From NCBI GenBank assembly GCA_026398255.1, contig JAPLTG010000007.1, positions 105,786 to 151,117 of the forward strand: a DNA stretch of 45,332 nucleotides, in the 5' to 3' direction. This document shows, in pieces, positions 45,267 to 45,332 of this stretch. Every line of letters starts with the position of its first letter. The stretch's first letter is position 1. The position numbers and the translations under genes were made by a program. This DNA comes from Verrucomicrobiota bacterium. GTDB taxonomy: Bacteria > Verrucomicrobiota > Verrucomicrobiia > Chthoniobacterales > Terrimicrobiaceae. The notes below the pieces were generated by a model. That model saw nothing but the letters and a program-made list of their open reading frames with translations. It was not told the origin of the DNA and searched no databases.

Positions 45267-45332
45267 ATGATTGAAACGCCACTCCGATTCTTTGAGGTGA
45301 ATGAGGAATTTTTCCTTCCGGACTCCGCGAAG
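45267..45332 (+). CDS. Possible start of a gene cut by the window end
   Basis: An ATG at 45267 opens a frame that runs to the last base (22 codons, MIETPLRFFEVNEEFFLPDS...). No Shine-Dalgarno sequence precedes it. It may be a real gene start, but too little is present to identify it. The 76 nt before it hold no other feature apart from a weak inverted repeat near the previous stop. Confidence 0.3.
   Translation, partial: MIETPLRFFEVNEEFFLPDSAK

Overview
The window is about 45 kb of dense, fairly GC-rich bacterial chromosome. Genes are closely packed and many overlap by ATGA or GTGA. An ADP-heptose-type glycosyltransferase, lipoproteins and envelope proteins point to a diderm. A single-chain glycyl-tRNA synthetase, DUF2723- and DUF4384-type proteins, and the GyrA sequence around residues 83-87 fit the PVC group, most likely Verrucomicrobiota. 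That placement is inference; no rRNA lies in the window.

Layout. 1-6304 (minus strand) is a likely operon: a lipoprotein, a STAS antagonist, a GAF/PP2C phosphatase, grpE, dnaJ, NAD(P)HX repair and an acyltransferase cut by the window edge. 6418-7212 holds two convergent DoxX-like membrane genes. 7226-15699 (minus) is the gyrase region, gyrB then gyrA, carrying two addiction-type modules: a Phd/PIN toxin-antitoxin pair between the two genes, and a C5-methyltransferase plus restriction-enzyme pair just after gyrA. A 73-bp copy of the gyrA 3' end lies on the far side of that pair, so the pair looks like a small island integrated at the gyrA 3' end. 15831-26712 holds an STT3-like membrane glycosyltransferase, an aldehyde dehydrogenase/saccharopine-dehydrogenase-like pair, exported MsrA, cytidine deaminase overlapping a copper ATPase, a flavoprotein, a repeat-containing secreted protein and glyS. 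26764-32288 (plus) is a tight run: lipoprotein, holB, proB, an ABC-2 permease, a TPR-like protein, a phosphoesterase and a heptosyltransferase-like gene. 32279-38279 (minus) holds an FmdB-like protein, a large DUF2723 protein, a HAD hydrolase, tRNA-Arg(CCU), RidA, an unknown protein and a LysM protein.

38337-45190 looks like one regulatory unit. A MASE1 histidine kinase and a LytTR response regulator face the same way but are separated by a 1.2-1.4 kb patch of toxin-antitoxin genes: an orphan antitoxin, a decayed hicBA and an apparently intact antitoxin/PIN pair. Triple direct repeats resembling the AlgR/LytTR site (CCGTTC-type, about 21 bp apart) occur upstream of the LysM gene and in the divergent region between the kinase and a four-gene envelope operon (duplicated LPP20-like protein, two lipoproteins, a CsgG/FlgO-like plus DUF4384 protein). 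The kinase-regulator pair plausibly controls itself, the LysM gene and this operon, which is the best candidate here for an undescribed envelope system.

Across the window the 9-mer AAAACCTCG occurs 15 times by eye, on the plus strand 12 times, including within minus-strand genes. This suggests a polarised chromosomal or uptake motif.
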